The translations under genes were made by a program, and so were the position numbers. A stretch of 64,000 bases of DNA. Source: Bacteroidota bacterium. Lineage in GTDB: Bacteria > Bacteroidota > Bacteroidia > B-17B0 > Aurantibacillaceae. The stretch spans positions 17,513 through 81,512 of the forward strand of contig JAJNBG010000008.1 in the NCBI GenBank assembly GCA_021155905.1, in the 5' to 3' direction. Positions 55,017 to 64,000 of the stretch are shown one piece after another (the stretch's first letter is position 1; each line of letters opens with the position of its first letter). A model generated the notes under the pieces. The model had not been told where the DNA came from. It did no database searches and worked only from the letters and a program-made list of their open reading frames with translations.

Positions 55017-57032
55017 TTACCAAATATTTACACGTTTAGCAGCCGGGCGGTACATGCCGTCTCCTTCTTTTACACCGAATGCGTCATAAAATTCCTGCAT
55101 GTTGCTCAAAGGACCAACAGCCCTGAAATTACCCGGAGAGTGTGGGTTTGTGGCTATCATCTGTTTTAAATAAGCATCGCGTGTTAATGTTTTCCATCCC
55201 TGAGCCCAGGCAAGAAAAAACCGCTGTTCACCCGTAAAGCCTGCCATCACTGGTGATTTTTTTCCATTTAAAGATTTCTGGTAGGCATAGTAAGCCATGG
55301 TTAAACCACCAAGATCAGCGATGTTTTCTCCCTGAGTTAATTCTCCATTAACATGCAACGTATCAATAGCTACAAAATCATTAAACTGCTCAATGATTAA
55401 TTTCGTTTTATCAGTGAAATTCTTATAGTCCGATTCTGTCCACCACATTTTTAAGTTACCATCAGAATCGAATTGAGAACCCTGATCGTCAAAACCATGC
55501 GTTAGTTCATGTCCGATCACGGAACCCATGACACCATAATTGAATGCATCGTCGGCATTTACATCGAAAAATGGAACCTGCATAATTCCCGCAGGAAACG
55601 CAATTTCATTAGAAGTTGGATTATAATATGCGTTTACTGTTGGCGGTGTCATACCCCACTCCATTCTGTCAACAGGCTTTCCAATTTTATCAACCATTCT
55701 CTTAAACTGAAATTCTCTTGCAGCTGTCACGTTCTTCCAGTAAGATTCCTTACCAATCGTTAATGACGAGTAATCGATCCAGGTATCAGGGAAACCTAAT
55801 TTTTTAATCAATTTATCGAGCTTCATTTGTGCCTGAACCTTCGTTTCCTTGCTCATCCAGTCACGGGAATCGATACGAACCCTATAAGCAGCTATGAGAT
55901 TATCCACCATTTCACTCACCCTTTTCTTGGAGTTCGCATCAAAATACTTATCCACGTATAACTTACCTAATGCCTCTCCTAATGCCTCATCAGTTGAAGC
56001 CTGAACACGTTTATATAGTGGTTTCATTTCTTTTTTGCCGGACAATACCGTTCCGGTAAATTTAAAGTCCTCCTTTACAAATTCACTGGATAAAAAAGGA
56101 GAAGCAGCTTTAATCAGATTCCACTTAAGGAACATCTTCCATTCGGGAATGGAAATAGTATTCATCAAGGCATTTAATCCTTCATAATATTTTGGCTGAT
56201 TCAGAACGATATTCTCAGGAGTTTTAATACCAAGAGCTGTAAAATAAATATCCCAGTTTATGTTTGGCGTTAATTTGGTTAATTCAGCTTTTGTAAAAGG
56301 ATTGTACTGTTTTTGCGGATCTCTTTGTTCAACGGCATTCATCGAAATTTTAGCCAGCTCCGTTTCAATCTTCATGATCGTTACTGAGTATACACCAACC
56401 GATTCAGGATACTTACCCAAACAGTTGAAACCACGAACGATATGTTCGGCGTACTCTTTCTTTACTGCTTCATATTGCGGCTCGAAATAAAAATCCTTGT
56501 CCGGCAGACCCAATCCTGTTTGCGCTAAATAACATGTATTGGCATTGCTGTTTTTAAAATCCGAATACACATAGAAACCAATCATACCCGGAACGCCTTT
56601 CTTATTAAGCGACGCCGTTCTTTTTAATAAGTCATCTTTGGTTTTAATTAAATCAATGGCAGCAAGATCAGCAGCTATCGGCTTCATTCCCTCTTTTTCT
56701 GCTTTAGCGGAATCAATCGCTGTTAGATAAAAATCACGGAGCTTCTGATTATTCGTCCCGGGTAAAGCTTTCGTGTCTTTTGAAATATCTGCCATCAGGG
56801 CTTTTAGGTTGGCCACATTGCGCTCGTGAATTTCATTAAAGCTACCCCAGCTTCCGTCACTGGCAGGTATTTTTTGTGTATTCAGCCATTTACCGTTAGC
56901 GAATTTATATATGTCATTCCTGGGACTCACGGAAGAATCCAAATAAGATAAATTGATACCCGGAGTCAGAGTTTGAGAAAACGCCAGATTCACTAATAGA
57001 AGTGAAACTGATAAGAGATTTAATTTTTGCAT
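55017..57032 (-). CDS. M13-family (neprilysin-like) zinc metallopeptidase
   Basis: The 671-residue protein has a signal peptide (LLLVNLAFSQ), an N-terminal helical half with the NEIHERN and TCYLAQTGLGLPDKDFYF motifs, and the catalytic half. The zinc site is H508ELTH512 with the Glu in ENIADLGG as the third ligand. NAYYNPTSNEIAFPAGI lies just before it. The C-terminus ends with a typical W. It would degrade small peptides outside the inner membrane. It is complete. Confidence 0.93.
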   Translation of the reverse strand: MQKLNLLSVSLLLVNLAFSQTLTPGINLSYLDSSVSPRNDIYKFANGKWLNTQKIPASDGSWGSFNEIHERNVANLKALMADISKDTKALPGTNNQKLRDFYLTAIDSAKAEKEGMKPIAADLAAIDLIKTKDDLLKRTASLNKKGVPGMIGFYVYSDFKNSNANTCYLAQTGLGLPDKDFYFEPQYEAVKKEYAEHIVRGFNCLGKYPESVGVYSVTIMKIETELAKISMNAVEQRDPQKQYNPFTKAELTKLTPNINWDIYFTALGIKTPENIVLNQPKYYEGLNALMNTISIPEWKMFLKWNLIKAASPFLSSEFVKEDFKFTGTVLSGKKEMKPLYKRVQASTDEALGEALGKLYVDKYFDANSKKRVSEMVDNLIAAYRVRIDSRDWMSKETKVQAQMKLDKLIKKLGFPDTWIDYSSLTIGKESYWKNVTAAREFQFKRMVDKIGKPVDRMEWGMTPPTVNAYYNPTSNEIAFPAGIMQVPFFDVNADDAFNYGVMGSVIGHELTHGFDDQGSQFDSDGNLKMWWTESDYKNFTDKTKLIIEQFNDFVAIDTLHVNGELTQGENIADLGGLTMAYYAYQKSLNGKKSPVMAGFTGEQRFFLAWAQGWKTLTRDAYLKQMIATNPHSPGNFRAVGPLSNMQEFYDAFGVKEGDGMYRPAAKRVNIW

Positions 57033-57117
57033 GAATCTGTTTTTTTATAAATATAAAAGGAAATTATCGGAAATAAACATAATTTATATAAAGTGCGCAT
57101 TTTCCGGATGAACGGAA

Positions 57118-57948
57118 TTAAGATACAAAAATCTGAGGGGCCACCCCTTCAATTAATTTATTTTCGATGGCTTTATCAAACAACAATTGAATGGCATTTT
57201 TACCAACGCTGCCAAGGTTTATAGAAAATTCATTCACGTATAACGCTATATGCTTTTTCATGACTTCCTCATTCATTTCCTGGGCATGTTGTTTTACAAA
57301 TGGCATGCAACTCTCTGGGTTAGCAAAGGCAAACTCAACACTTTGTTTAATCAAACTATCGATCGTTTTTTGCATGGAGCTCTCTATGCTTCTTTTAACA
57401 ACAATACCCCCTAAGGGAATCGGCGCATGAATGAGGCTCTCCCAGAACTCTCCCAGGTCCATTATTTTCTGCAAACCTTTTTCTTCATAAGTAAAGCGGT
57501 TTTCGTGAATTAACAAACCGGCATCCACTTTCCCTGACAACACCGCTTCCTCTATTTCACTGAATAAAACCTCTTTTTTATTTTTTGAATTGGGATACGC
57601 TAAGGACAACAAAAAATTCGCAGTGGTGTATTTACCCGGAATAGCAATACTGGCCGTATCCATATTGTCAATCCTATTTTCAGAATTTTGAACCAGCAAA
57701 GGACCGCAATTAAATCCCAGGGCACTTCCGCTATTTAACAATGCATATTGATTCGTTAAATATAAAAAAGCGTGGTAGCTCAGTTTTGTAATGTCCAGTT
57801 CCTGTTGAAAAGCTCGGTTATTCAAGGCTTCCACGTCTTCCATGATGACCGTGAAATCCAAGCCTTGTGTGTCAATTTTTTTATGAATCAATGCATCGAA
57901 GATGAAACAATCGTTGGGACAAGGAGAAAAACCGAGGGATAGATTCAT
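57118..57948 (-). CDS. mqnD: 1,4-dihydroxy-6-naphthoate synthase MqnD
   Basis: MqnD converts the cyclic futalosine product to 1,4-dihydroxy-6-naphthoate. The 276-residue protein starts with the typical LGFSPCPNDCFIFDAL. ITKLSYHAFLYL, GPLLVQN and AGLLIHENRFTYEEKGL follow. The fold is like a periplasmic-binding protein but there is no signal peptide. It is three bases from mqnB (57951), in the same operon. Confidence 0.92.
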   Translation of the reverse strand: MNLSLGFSPCPNDCFIFDALIHKKIDTQGLDFTVIMEDVEALNNRAFQQELDITKLSYHAFLYLTNQYALLNSGSALGFNCGPLLVQNSENRIDNMDTASIAIPGKYTTANFLLSLAYPNSKNKKEVLFSEIEEAVLSGKVDAGLLIHENRFTYEEKGLQKIMDLGEFWESLIHAPIPLGGIVVKRSIESSMQKTIDSLIKQSVEFAFANPESCMPFVKQHAQEMNEEVMKKHIALYVNEFSINLGSVGKNAIQLLFDKAIENKLIEGVAPQIFVS

Positions 57949-57950
57949 GG

Positions 57951-58619
57951 TTACTTGATTGTAGTTTCTTTGATAAAATTAATCAAAAATGCATTCAGAT
58001 TTTCAATCGCCAATGCCATTTGCCATTTACTTTTGTCGCGTTTTTCTACATAATTTGAAACAGCACGGATCTGGATATAATTCGGGCCAATACCATGGCA
58101 AGCGGCAAAAAAAGCCGCGCCTTCCATACTTTCCACATCCGGTTGGAACAGGCGTTTAACTTTTTCAATACTCTTTTTCTTTCCATGAACCGTATTCACT
58201 GTGATGCCTTTTGCTTTCCTAAGTGAATCAATTAAGGGATCAGACATACTATAGCTTTCGGAAAAAATAAAATCTCCAGGAAGATTGAGTCTATCGTAAG
58301 TTAAAAAATCCTCTCCGTCTTCCGCTCCCAGTTCACTTAAAATATCTTCATTTATACGCACCAATTGCCCTAATTCGAAAGACTTGTCGAATGCCCCGCA
58401 AACCCCTACATTGACTACCAGATCATACGAATTATCCAGATATCTACCAAGCTGTACAGCCGTATTGACCATGCCGACGCCAGTAATCAATACCTGAATA
58501 TCTTTTTCTTCAAAATCCATATTTGCATTGTTCATGCCTGTAGAAGGAAGCGCAATCCCAAGAAAACCCAGCAATGGCTTGACTTCAAAATGTGTGGCTG
58601 ATACAATAAGAATCTTCAT
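57951..58619 (-). CDS. mqnB: Futalosine hydrolase MqnB
   Basis: MqnB removes hypoxanthine from futalosine (or adenine from its amino form). The 222-residue protein belongs to the nucleoside phosphorylase-like family: VSATHFEVKPLLG at the start, TGVGMVNTAVQLG, VNVGVCGAF, and VESMEGAAFFAAC, then IRAVSNYVEKRD. It is the first gene of an mqnB-mqnD operon and diverges from queD. Confidence 0.92.
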   Translation of the reverse strand: MKILIVSATHFEVKPLLGFLGIALPSTGMNNANMDFEEKDIQVLITGVGMVNTAVQLGRYLDNSYDLVVNVGVCGAFDKSFELGQLVRINEDILSELGAEDGEDFLTYDRLNLPGDFIFSESYSMSDPLIDSLRKAKGITVNTVHGKKKSIEKVKRLFQPDVESMEGAAFFAACHGIGPNYIQIRAVSNYVEKRDKSKWQMALAIENLNAFLINFIKETTIK

Positions 58620-58652
58620 TTATAATTAGTATTTTTACACCGTTAATTTACT

Positions 58653-59063
58653 ATGATTTACATTACCCGCAAAGAACATTTTAACGCCGCGCATAAATTA
58701 TTTAATCCGGCGTGGACTGAAGAACAAAACAATACAACCTTTGGCAAATGTGCCAACAAAAACTGGCATGGACATAACTATGAATTATTCGTGACGGTTA
58801 AAGGAGAAATCAACCCGGATACCGGTTTTGTCGTTAATTTAAAAACGCTGAGTACAGTAATCAGAACCGACGTGACCGACATCCTGGATCACAAAAATCT
58901 GAATATGGATGTAAAGGGCATGCCCATTATGCCCTCCACTGAAAATGTTGCCATCTTTATCTGGAATATATTAGCGCCTAAAATCAAGGAAATGGGTGCC
59001 GAACTTCATGGCATTAAATTATACGAAACCGACAGCAACTATGTTGAATATTTTGGGGGATAA
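58653..59063 (+). CDS. 6-pyruvoyl-tetrahydropterin / 6-carboxytetrahydropterin synthase
   Basis: The 136-residue protein has the zinc ligands H14, H39 and H41 (FNAAHKLF and NWHGHNYEL) and the catalytic Cys at 33 in GKCANKNWHGH. DHKNLNMD and LYETDSNYVEYF follow. It converts dihydroneopterin triphosphate to a tetrahydropterin derivative, for queuosine (QueD) or biopterin. The following gene is folE, which makes its substrate. The QueD/PTPS choice cannot be made from sequence alone. Confidence 0.92.
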   Translation: MIYITRKEHFNAAHKLFNPAWTEEQNNTTFGKCANKNWHGHNYELFVTVKGEINPDTGFVVNLKTLSTVIRTDVTDILDHKNLNMDVKGMPIMPSTENVAIFIWNILAPKIKEMGAELHGIKLYETDSNYVEYFGG

Positions 59064-59103
59064 ACCGTCTCTTAATTCATTTGTTACTTAAAAAAACAAG
59101 AAC

Positions 59104-59730
59104 ATGCTAAACGAAGAATTTGAACACGACATCAGCGGATATAAAAAAGTAGATCAATACAATGATAAGCTTGTTGATTCTATTTCTGACATGTATAAAA
59201 ATATTCTCGATGATGTTGGAGAAAATCCTGCCAGAGAAGGCCTGTTAAAGACACCTATACGTGCAGCCAAAGCCATGCAGTTTTTAACCCAGGGTTATGA
59301 TTTAAATCCTGCCGAAATTTTACGTTCAGCGATGTTCAAAGAAGACTATAGCCAAATGGTCATCGTGAAAGATATTGAAGTATACAGTTTGTGCGAACAT
59401 CATTTATTACCTTTCTTCGGTAAAGCACATATTGCCTATATTCCTAATGGTCATATTGTAGGTTTAAGTAAATTACCACGTGTGGTGGATGCCTTCGCAC
59501 GCAGATTACAGGTTCAGGAGCGCTTAACAAACGAAATAAGAGATTGCATCCAGGAAACCCTAAATCCTTTGGGTGTTGCAGTAGTTATGGAATGCGCTCA
59601 TTTGTGTATGCAAATGCGTGGTGTTCAGAAACAAAACAGTGCAACCACTACATCAGCCTTCACTGGCGAATTTTTGAAAGACCCTACACGCAAGGAGTTC
59701 ATTAGCCTGATCGGCACTAAATTGCATTAA
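59104..59730 (+). CDS. folE: GTP cyclohydrolase I
   Basis: FolE opens the ring of GTP to give 7,8-dihydroneopterin triphosphate, the entry to folate and pterins. The 208-residue protein has zinc ligands C97 and H100 in [10 protein letters not shown] and C168 in [11 protein letters not shown], plus [20 protein letters not shown]. It follows the pterin synthase by 40 bases, so both steps are probably on one transcript. Confidence 0.95.
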   Translation: MLNEEFEHDISGYKKVDQYNDKLVDSISDMYKNILDDVGENPAREGLLKTPIRAAKAMQFLTQGYDLNPAEILRSAMFKEDYSQMVIVKDIEVYSLCEHHLLPFFGKAHIAYIPNGHIVGLSKLPRVVDAFARRLQVQERLTNEIRDCIQETLNPLGVAVVMECAHLCMQMRGVQKQNSATTTSAFTGEFLKDPTRKEFISLIGTKLH

Positions 59731-59811
59731 CAACTTACTTTCTAGCAATATTGTCTACAAGAATTTCTGGTAGCATTCCTATTCTTAATTTATAATTTTA
59801 TTTCGAATTTG

Positions 59812-59840
59812 TTTGAGGTATCAAATAATTTATATATTTG
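59812..59840 (+). promoter_or_regulatory. Putative Bacteroidota promoter before the PAS-PP2C gene
   Basis: TTTG at 59812-59815 and TATATTTG at 59833-59840 are 17 bases apart, matching the -33 and -7 elements of Bacteroidota. The start of transcription would be near 59846, next to a short GTG frame. Confidence 0.6.
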
Positions 59841-59844
59841 CTCC

Positions 59845-59922
59845 GTGAAAAACACATTTAAACATATTTTTATTTGTAATCGATATCGCCAGATTTCCAT
59901 GTGGCATATCTGTATGTGCTAG
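59845..59922 (+). CDS. Possible 25-residue leader peptide
   Basis: A GTG at 59845 starts a 25-codon frame with a basic, aromatic and Cys-containing product (MKNTFKHIFICNRYRQ, then ISMWHICMC). It lies directly at the predicted transcription start, before the PAS-PP2C gene. It could be a leaderless regulatory peptide or chance. Confidence 0.25.
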   Translation: MKNTFKHIFICNRYRQISMWHICMC

Positions 59923-59968
59923 TCCATACCCCTAATTTTCACTTTTTTTCATTTTAAAATTTTTCCCA

Positions 59969-61129
59969 ATGTTTGCCATTGATATACAGGATCAAATCCT
60001 GGATAAACTCAACACACTGATAGTCGTTTTAAATAACGATGGAAGTATAGACTATGTTAGTAAATCTGCCCAACACTTATTGGGATACAAATCCAATGAA
60101 CTGCTGGGCCAGAACTGGTGGGAAGTAACCCGCTTTTCAAAACCCGAAGGAGAACAGGTAAAGAATAAAATTCTCGGGATCTTCAGTAATCAAAACATTT
60201 CAACGCAAACATTTGAACACGAATTGAGAACGTCGATGGGTGGCCGAAAATGGATTAGATGGAACGTATCTTACCTCAACGAGGATCAACTTGTTGGGAT
60301 CGGCTATGATATTACTGACAACAAGAATAATGAACGTCGTTTGATTGAAAATAACAAACAATTGTTGGAACAAAATAAAGATATCACTGATAGTATTTAT
60401 TATGCTCAACGGATACAACAATCCATTCTTAAAACACCAGAACAATTGCGTGAAACTTTTGAGAATTCTTTTTTGTTGTACAAACCTAAAGACATTGTCA
60501 GTGGAGATTACTACTGGTTTTACGAAGATGACGTTTACAAATACCTGGCAGTGGTGGATTGTACGGGACATGGTGTTCCCGGCGCGATGATGAGCATGGT
60601 GGCTAACTCAATGTTCAAAGAAGTGTTCATCAATCGGAAAGCAACGGAGCCTTCGGAGATTTTAAAAGCGTTGGATGAAGAGCTGGCAAAATCCATTAAT
60701 AAAAACCAGGATGCTTCCTTTAATGACGGAATGGATGTAGCGTTGATTCGAATTGACAAAACGAAAAATGAGTTATCTTTTTCAGGCGCCTTCCGCTCTC
60801 TTCTCATATCAAGAGGAGCGCAGATCACCGAACTGAAAGGCAGCCGTTACCCGATTGGTTTTTATTCAGGGGTTGAAAAACAATTTGACACGGAAACATT
60901 TCAATTGCAGGAAAACGATAGTCTGTATTTGTTTACGGATGGATTCATAGATCAGTTTGGTGGCGAGCGGAACAAGAAATTAAACAAATCCAATTTCAAA
61001 GAACTGTTAAGCTCAATTACGGATATGAACATGGAAGAACAGGAAGCGTTCCTGGAATATGCATTCAATAACTGGAAACAGGATAATGATCAAACCGATG
61101 ATGTATTGGTCATTGGAATCAAAATTTAA
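59969..61129 (+). CDS. PAS domain - SpoIIE-type PP2C phosphatase
   Basis: The 386-residue protein has a PAS sensor domain at about 10-120 (SIDYVSKSAQHLLGYKSNEL and GQNWWEV), a short coiled coil with YYAQRIQQSIL, then a SpoIIE phosphatase domain. The phosphatase has VSGDYYWFY, DCTGHGVPGAMM, DGMDVALI and LFTDGFIDQFGG, with the metal-binding Asp residues present. It is a soluble paralogue of the membrane protein at 27811. It probably reverses Ser phosphorylation in a partner-switching pathway. Confidence 0.9.
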   Translation: MFAIDIQDQILDKLNTLIVVLNNDGSIDYVSKSAQHLLGYKSNELLGQNWWEVTRFSKPEGEQVKNKILGIFSNQNISTQTFEHELRTSMGGRKWIRWNVSYLNEDQLVGIGYDITDNKNNERRLIENNKQLLEQNKDITDSIYYAQRIQQSILKTPEQLRETFENSFLLYKPKDIVSGDYYWFYEDDVYKYLAVVDCTGHGVPGAMMSMVANSMFKEVFINRKATEPSEILKALDEELAKSINKNQDASFNDGMDVALIRIDKTKNELSFSGAFRSLLISRGAQITELKGSRYPIGFYSGVEKQFDTETFQLQENDSLYLFTDGFIDQFGGERNKKLNKSNFKELLSSITDMNMEEQEAFLEYAFNNWKQDNDQTDDVLVIGIKI

Positions 61130-61145
61130 TAAATGAACTAATTTT

Positions 61146-61246
61146 TGTCACTTCGAGTCAAAAAGGCGTCTCTTTTTCATTTTTTGTATCGAGAACTTCT
61201 CGATACAATTTTTGCAAGAGGCAGACAAAAATCACTCGAAGTGACA
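61146..61246. repeat. Nested palindrome between convergent genes
   Basis: An outer pair TGTCACTTCGAGT (61146-61158) and ACTCGAAGTGACA (61234-61246) surrounds a perfect inner palindrome TTGTATCGAGAA (61184) / TTCTCGATACAA (61208). The element lies between a plus-strand stop at 61129 and a minus-strand stop at 61250. It could form a strong bidirectional terminator or be an interspersed palindromic element. Confidence 0.65.
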
Positions 61247-61249
61247 CTA

Positions 61250-61843
61250 TTATAGATTCTTAGTTTCCAGTCCAATATTAAATAAGGCATCCAGGCAGCT
61301 TAAATTAGAAACAAATCCTGAACTTCCGGAAAACACTTGATAATAGGATTTTGCGTCGGGAAAAGACTGCTTTATATCTGATAAATTTCTCAGATCCACT
61401 GAACTACATGGTGCTGACTCAAAATGAGCCGTGAATTGAATGTTCTTTTGAATTCTTAGAATATGTAGAATAGTTTGCAATAGCTTTGTATTAAAATCAA
61501 ACAAAAGCTCGAATCGGTTTTCATAAAAAGGTTTAAATTCATCTTCAAAATACTCGAAGTACGGAGAATTTTTGTAGGCGCTGGTAATGGCCCGCCAATG
61601 TTGTTTCTGCCAATCTTCTGCATAGGATATTTTTTTTTCGGAAATCAATTCCTTATCGCTTTGCTTGATTAAGGGAAGGCTCAGACTTAGTTTCCCATTG
61701 GCCGTCAGGATCTCACACCGATTGCGGTAAGTTTGTTTTACAAAATGCTCGTGTTTTTCCAGAACAACGTCCTCATGATTAATGACAGCAGACAGGTAAT
61801 TAACAGGAGGTAAATAAGCCGTAGATAAAAGAATACCATTCAT
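61250..61843 (-). CDS. WbqC-family protein
   Basis: The 197-residue protein has the typical WbqC start (STAYLPPVNYLSAVIN), then HEHFVKQTYRNRCEI, LSLPLIKQ, and WQKQHWRAITSAYKNSPYFE. The family has been linked to surface-polysaccharide loci but its enzyme activity is uncertain. It directly follows lepB, one base apart, so the two are likely co-transcribed. Confidence 0.85.
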   Translation of the reverse strand: MNGILLSTAYLPPVNYLSAVINHEDVVLEKHEHFVKQTYRNRCEILTANGKLSLSLPLIKQSDKELISEKKISYAEDWQKQHWRAITSAYKNSPYFEYFEDEFKPFYENRFELLFDFNTKLLQTILHILRIQKNIQFTAHFESAPCSSVDLRNLSDIKQSFPDAKSYYQVFSGSSGFVSNLSCLDALFNIGLETKNL

Positions 61844-62884
61844 TTAATCGATGCTTTGAAATAACCGGTTCCACCTCACGCCTTTTCCGTAGAGTTTATC
61901 ATTCGAAAAAATAATTCGGGTTGCTTTCCCAATAATATGATCTTCCGGTACAAATCCCCAGTGCCGGCTGTCTTGAGAATTATGACGGTTATCGCCCATC
62001 ATGAAATAATAATTTTGACGGATCACATAGGATGTTTGATAAGCAGCATTAATAAAGATACTGTCATTTTTAATTTCCAACTGATTATTTTCATAAACTG
62101 AAATAATTCTTTCGAAAATACAGAGATTTAAAGAGTCCAGTTTAATAGTATCGCCTTTTGCGGGAATTTTTAAAGAACCATAATTATCAACGTTCCATTT
62201 ATAACGGGCATTAAAGGGAAAAACAAATTCATCCCACATTTCCTTTTTTTCTTTGTTCCTTTCGATCGTTGTGATATAGGTTTTACTTTTTAAAGTATCG
62301 GCTAATGCCTGTGTAAGGGTAAACGAATAATCGTTGTTATCTGAAATCTTCCCTCCTTCATTCAAATCGTAATGTACAATGAACGCAGAATCCAATGAAC
62401 GTTCAGACTTAAAATGATAATTAAACTGAAGCGTTTCTTCGCGGTCTATTAATTTATTGTTGACATATACGAGGCCGTCCTCAATTTTAAAACTATCGCC
62501 GGGTAAGGCCACACAACGCTTCACAAAATAGGCCCGATGATCAACAGGATGTGCATCATCCAAAGGATAATTAAACACAACCACATCGTTCCTTTCCACA
62601 TCAGGACTACCGAATATACGCAGGTACGGCAAGGATATTAAAGAAGAATAATATTTTTGATTGACAAAAGGCACACTTAAAATCGTTTTTACCAGGCGCG
62701 GACCGTATGACAGTTTATTGATAAACATATAGTCACCGGTCAGTAATGATTTTTCCATGGAAGGCGAACTCACCGGTGAAATCTCAAAGAAAAAAGTCCG
62801 GATCACTAAGACGCAGAAAAAAGAAATTCCAATCGCCTTAAGCCATTCGATGACCGTTTGATTATGTGGAATAAACCTTTTCAA
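61844..62884 (-). CDS. lepB: Signal peptidase I
   Basis: LepB removes signal peptides from exported proteins. The 346-residue protein has one N-terminal membrane helix (about 13-33), the catalytic Ser42 in SSPSMEKSL and the general-base Lys122 in YFVKRCVALPGD. The box E motif MMGDNRHNSQDSRHWGFV is present. The long middle insert (about 150-270) is usual in Bacteroidota. Confidence 0.95.
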   Translation of the reverse strand: MKRFIPHNQTVIEWLKAIGISFFCVLVIRTFFFEISPVSSPSMEKSLLTGDYMFINKLSYGPRLVKTILSVPFVNQKYYSSLISLPYLRIFGSPDVERNDVVVFNYPLDDAHPVDHRAYFVKRCVALPGDSFKIEDGLVYVNNKLIDREETLQFNYHFKSERSLDSAFIVHYDLNEGGKISDNNDYSFTLTQALADTLKSKTYITTIERNKEKKEMWDEFVFPFNARYKWNVDNYGSLKIPAKGDTIKLDSLNLCIFERIISVYENNQLEIKNDSIFINAAYQTSYVIRQNYYFMMGDNRHNSQDSRHWGFVPEDHIIGKATRIIFSNDKLYGKGVRWNRLFQSID

Positions 62885-62889
62885 TTTAT

Positions 62890-63951
62890 TTATTTAAAAA
62901 CCTGTACTGAGGATTTATTTTTATTGACGAGTTGACCACAGGCTGCGTCAATATCTTTACCACGGCTCCTTCTCACATTCACAATAATTCCTCTGCTCTC
63001 GAGATGTTTCACAAATGCCTCCAATCGTTCCGGAGTAGTTTGTTTGAACTCGCCATCATCGATGGGATTGTATTCAATGATATTCACTTTGGCTGTTGTC
63101 TTTTTACAGAAATCTCCAAGCTCACGGGCATCCTGAATTCCATCATTAAAATCTTTGAACACAATATATTCAAAAGTAACCCTTGAACCTGTTTTCTCAT
63201 AAAAGTAATTCAATGCTTCTTCTAAATTATCCAAAGAGTTGGTTTCATTAATCGGCATGATATGATTTCTTTTCTCATCATTTGCCGCATGCAGCGATAA
63301 AGCCAGGTTAAATTTCACCTGGTCATCACCGAGCTTCATGATCATTTTAGCAATGCCGGCCGTACTCACGGTAATTCGTGAAGGGCTCATCCCTAATCCG
63401 TCCGGCGAAGTAATCCGATCAACCGAACGGATGGTTTCCGCATAATTCAATAAAGGCTCACCCATTCCCATGTAAACGATGTTTGTGAGGGCCTGGTTAT
63501 ATTTTGTTTCCGCTAAATTTTTTACTAAAGCTACCTGGTCATAAATTTCATCCGCGTTCAGGTTTCTTAAACGCTTCAATTTTCCTGTGGCACAAAACTT
63601 ACAGGTTAAACTACAGCCCACCTGCGATGAGATACAGGCTGTCATTCTTGTTTTTGTTGGAATTAAAACACTTTCTACCACATTCCCATCGGCAAGCTTC
63701 ATGGCGCATTTTATTGTGCGATCGGTGCTCACCTGCATATCACTTACTTCAACAGCATTAATAACAAAAGTTTCTTTCAACCAATCCCTTAATGGTTTGG
63801 ATAAATTAGACATGTCATCAAAACTATGCGCGGTCTTTTTCCAAAGCCATTCATAGATTTGTTTAGCACGAAATTTTGCTTCTCCTTTTTCTTTCAGGAT
63901 TTCAATAATTTCAGCTTCGCTGAGGGCGCGTATGTCTTTTTTTGCAGGCAT
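62890..63951 (-). CDS. rlmN: Dual-specificity RNA methyltransferase RlmN
   Basis: RlmN is a radical-SAM enzyme that methylates C2 of A2503 in 23S rRNA and A37 in some tRNAs. The 353-residue protein has the cluster Cys113, Cys117 and Cys120 (CSLTCKFC), the YMGMGEPLLN segment, ITVSTAGI and the C-terminal Cys338 in AACGQL used in catalysis. Length and motifs match the family. The gene at 62884 (lepB) follows by five bases. Confidence 0.95.
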   Translation of the reverse strand: MPAKKDIRALSEAEIIEILKEKGEAKFRAKQIYEWLWKKTAHSFDDMSNLSKPLRDWLKETFVINAVEVSDMQVSTDRTIKCAMKLADGNVVESVLIPTKTRMTACISSQVGCSLTCKFCATGKLKRLRNLNADEIYDQVALVKNLAETKYNQALTNIVYMGMGEPLLNYAETIRSVDRITSPDGLGMSPSRITVSTAGIAKMIMKLGDDQVKFNLALSLHAANDEKRNHIMPINETNSLDNLEEALNYFYEKTGSRVTFEYIVFKDFNDGIQDARELGDFCKKTTAKVNIIEYNPIDDGEFKQTTPERLEAFVKHLESRGIIVNVRRSRGKDIDAACGQLVNKNKSSVQVFK

Positions 63952-64000
63952 TTTAGTGTTTTACAAAGTTATCTATAAATACTGAAAAAGACACACGATT

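Overview
The window is chromosomal DNA from a member of the Bacteroidota, most likely a gliding-type or flavobacterium-like lineage. The evidence is a gldC gene, a secreted FG-GAP protein with a type IX secretion C-terminal signal, a TonB-dependent receptor with an N-terminal carboxypeptidase-regulatory domain, futalosine-pathway menaquinone genes, a GldL-like membrane domain, and TAnnTTTG-type -7 promoter motifs. The DNA is AT-rich throughout. I saw no rRNA, tRNA, CRISPR array, integrase, transposase or replication origin.

Region 1 (1-2.0 kb) has the start of a FadL-type outer-membrane gene, a structured repeat element and a DUF1801 gene. Region 2 (2.0-13.4 kb) is a defence operon of six tightly packed plus-strand genes: hsdM, hsdS, a DUF262/DUF1524 (GmrSD-like) nuclease, hsdR, an HNH-AAA ATPase fusion and a stand-alone HNH protein. 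The last two resemble a Septu (PtuA/PtuB) pair. The HNH domain of the fusion has Asn where the stand-alone partner has the expected catalytic His.

Region 3 (13.4-18.7 kb) is gene-poor. It holds two related small lipoprotein genes, one conserved hypothetical gene, a degenerate 22-bp tandem repeat and several large structured repeats. Region 4 (18.7-32.2 kb) has a T9SS cargo protein, an RmlD-like reductase, an LRR protein, ribF, a MORN/vWA-like protein, pheS, a TPR protein, a membrane PP2C phosphatase and an M23 peptidase. Region 5 (32.2-46.1 kb) has a coiled-coil gene followed by zapA and rny, small enzymes, two STAS-like paralogues, a DedA protein, ABC transporters and an rRNA methyltransferase. 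Region 6 (46.1-64 kb) has gldC, an S41 peptidase, a thioredoxin, a TonB receptor, mqnC, mqnD, mqnB, an arginase-like protein, an M13 peptidase, a queD-like gene, folE, a PAS-PP2C phosphatase, wbqC-like, lepB and rlmN.

The least explained structure is a family of about 430-720 bp intergenic repeats, six copies in the first 30.5 kb and none noticed after that. Each full copy has inverted ends related to GATACTTTTG, an inner A/T-rich hairpin at each side, and two long hairpin arms drawn from a small set of arm types. Between copies the arm stems change on both strands together, so pairing is kept while sequence is not. The arms are exchanged like modules. This points to selection for structure in a non-coding RNA or a non-autonomous palindromic mobile element, and it does not match a family I can name.
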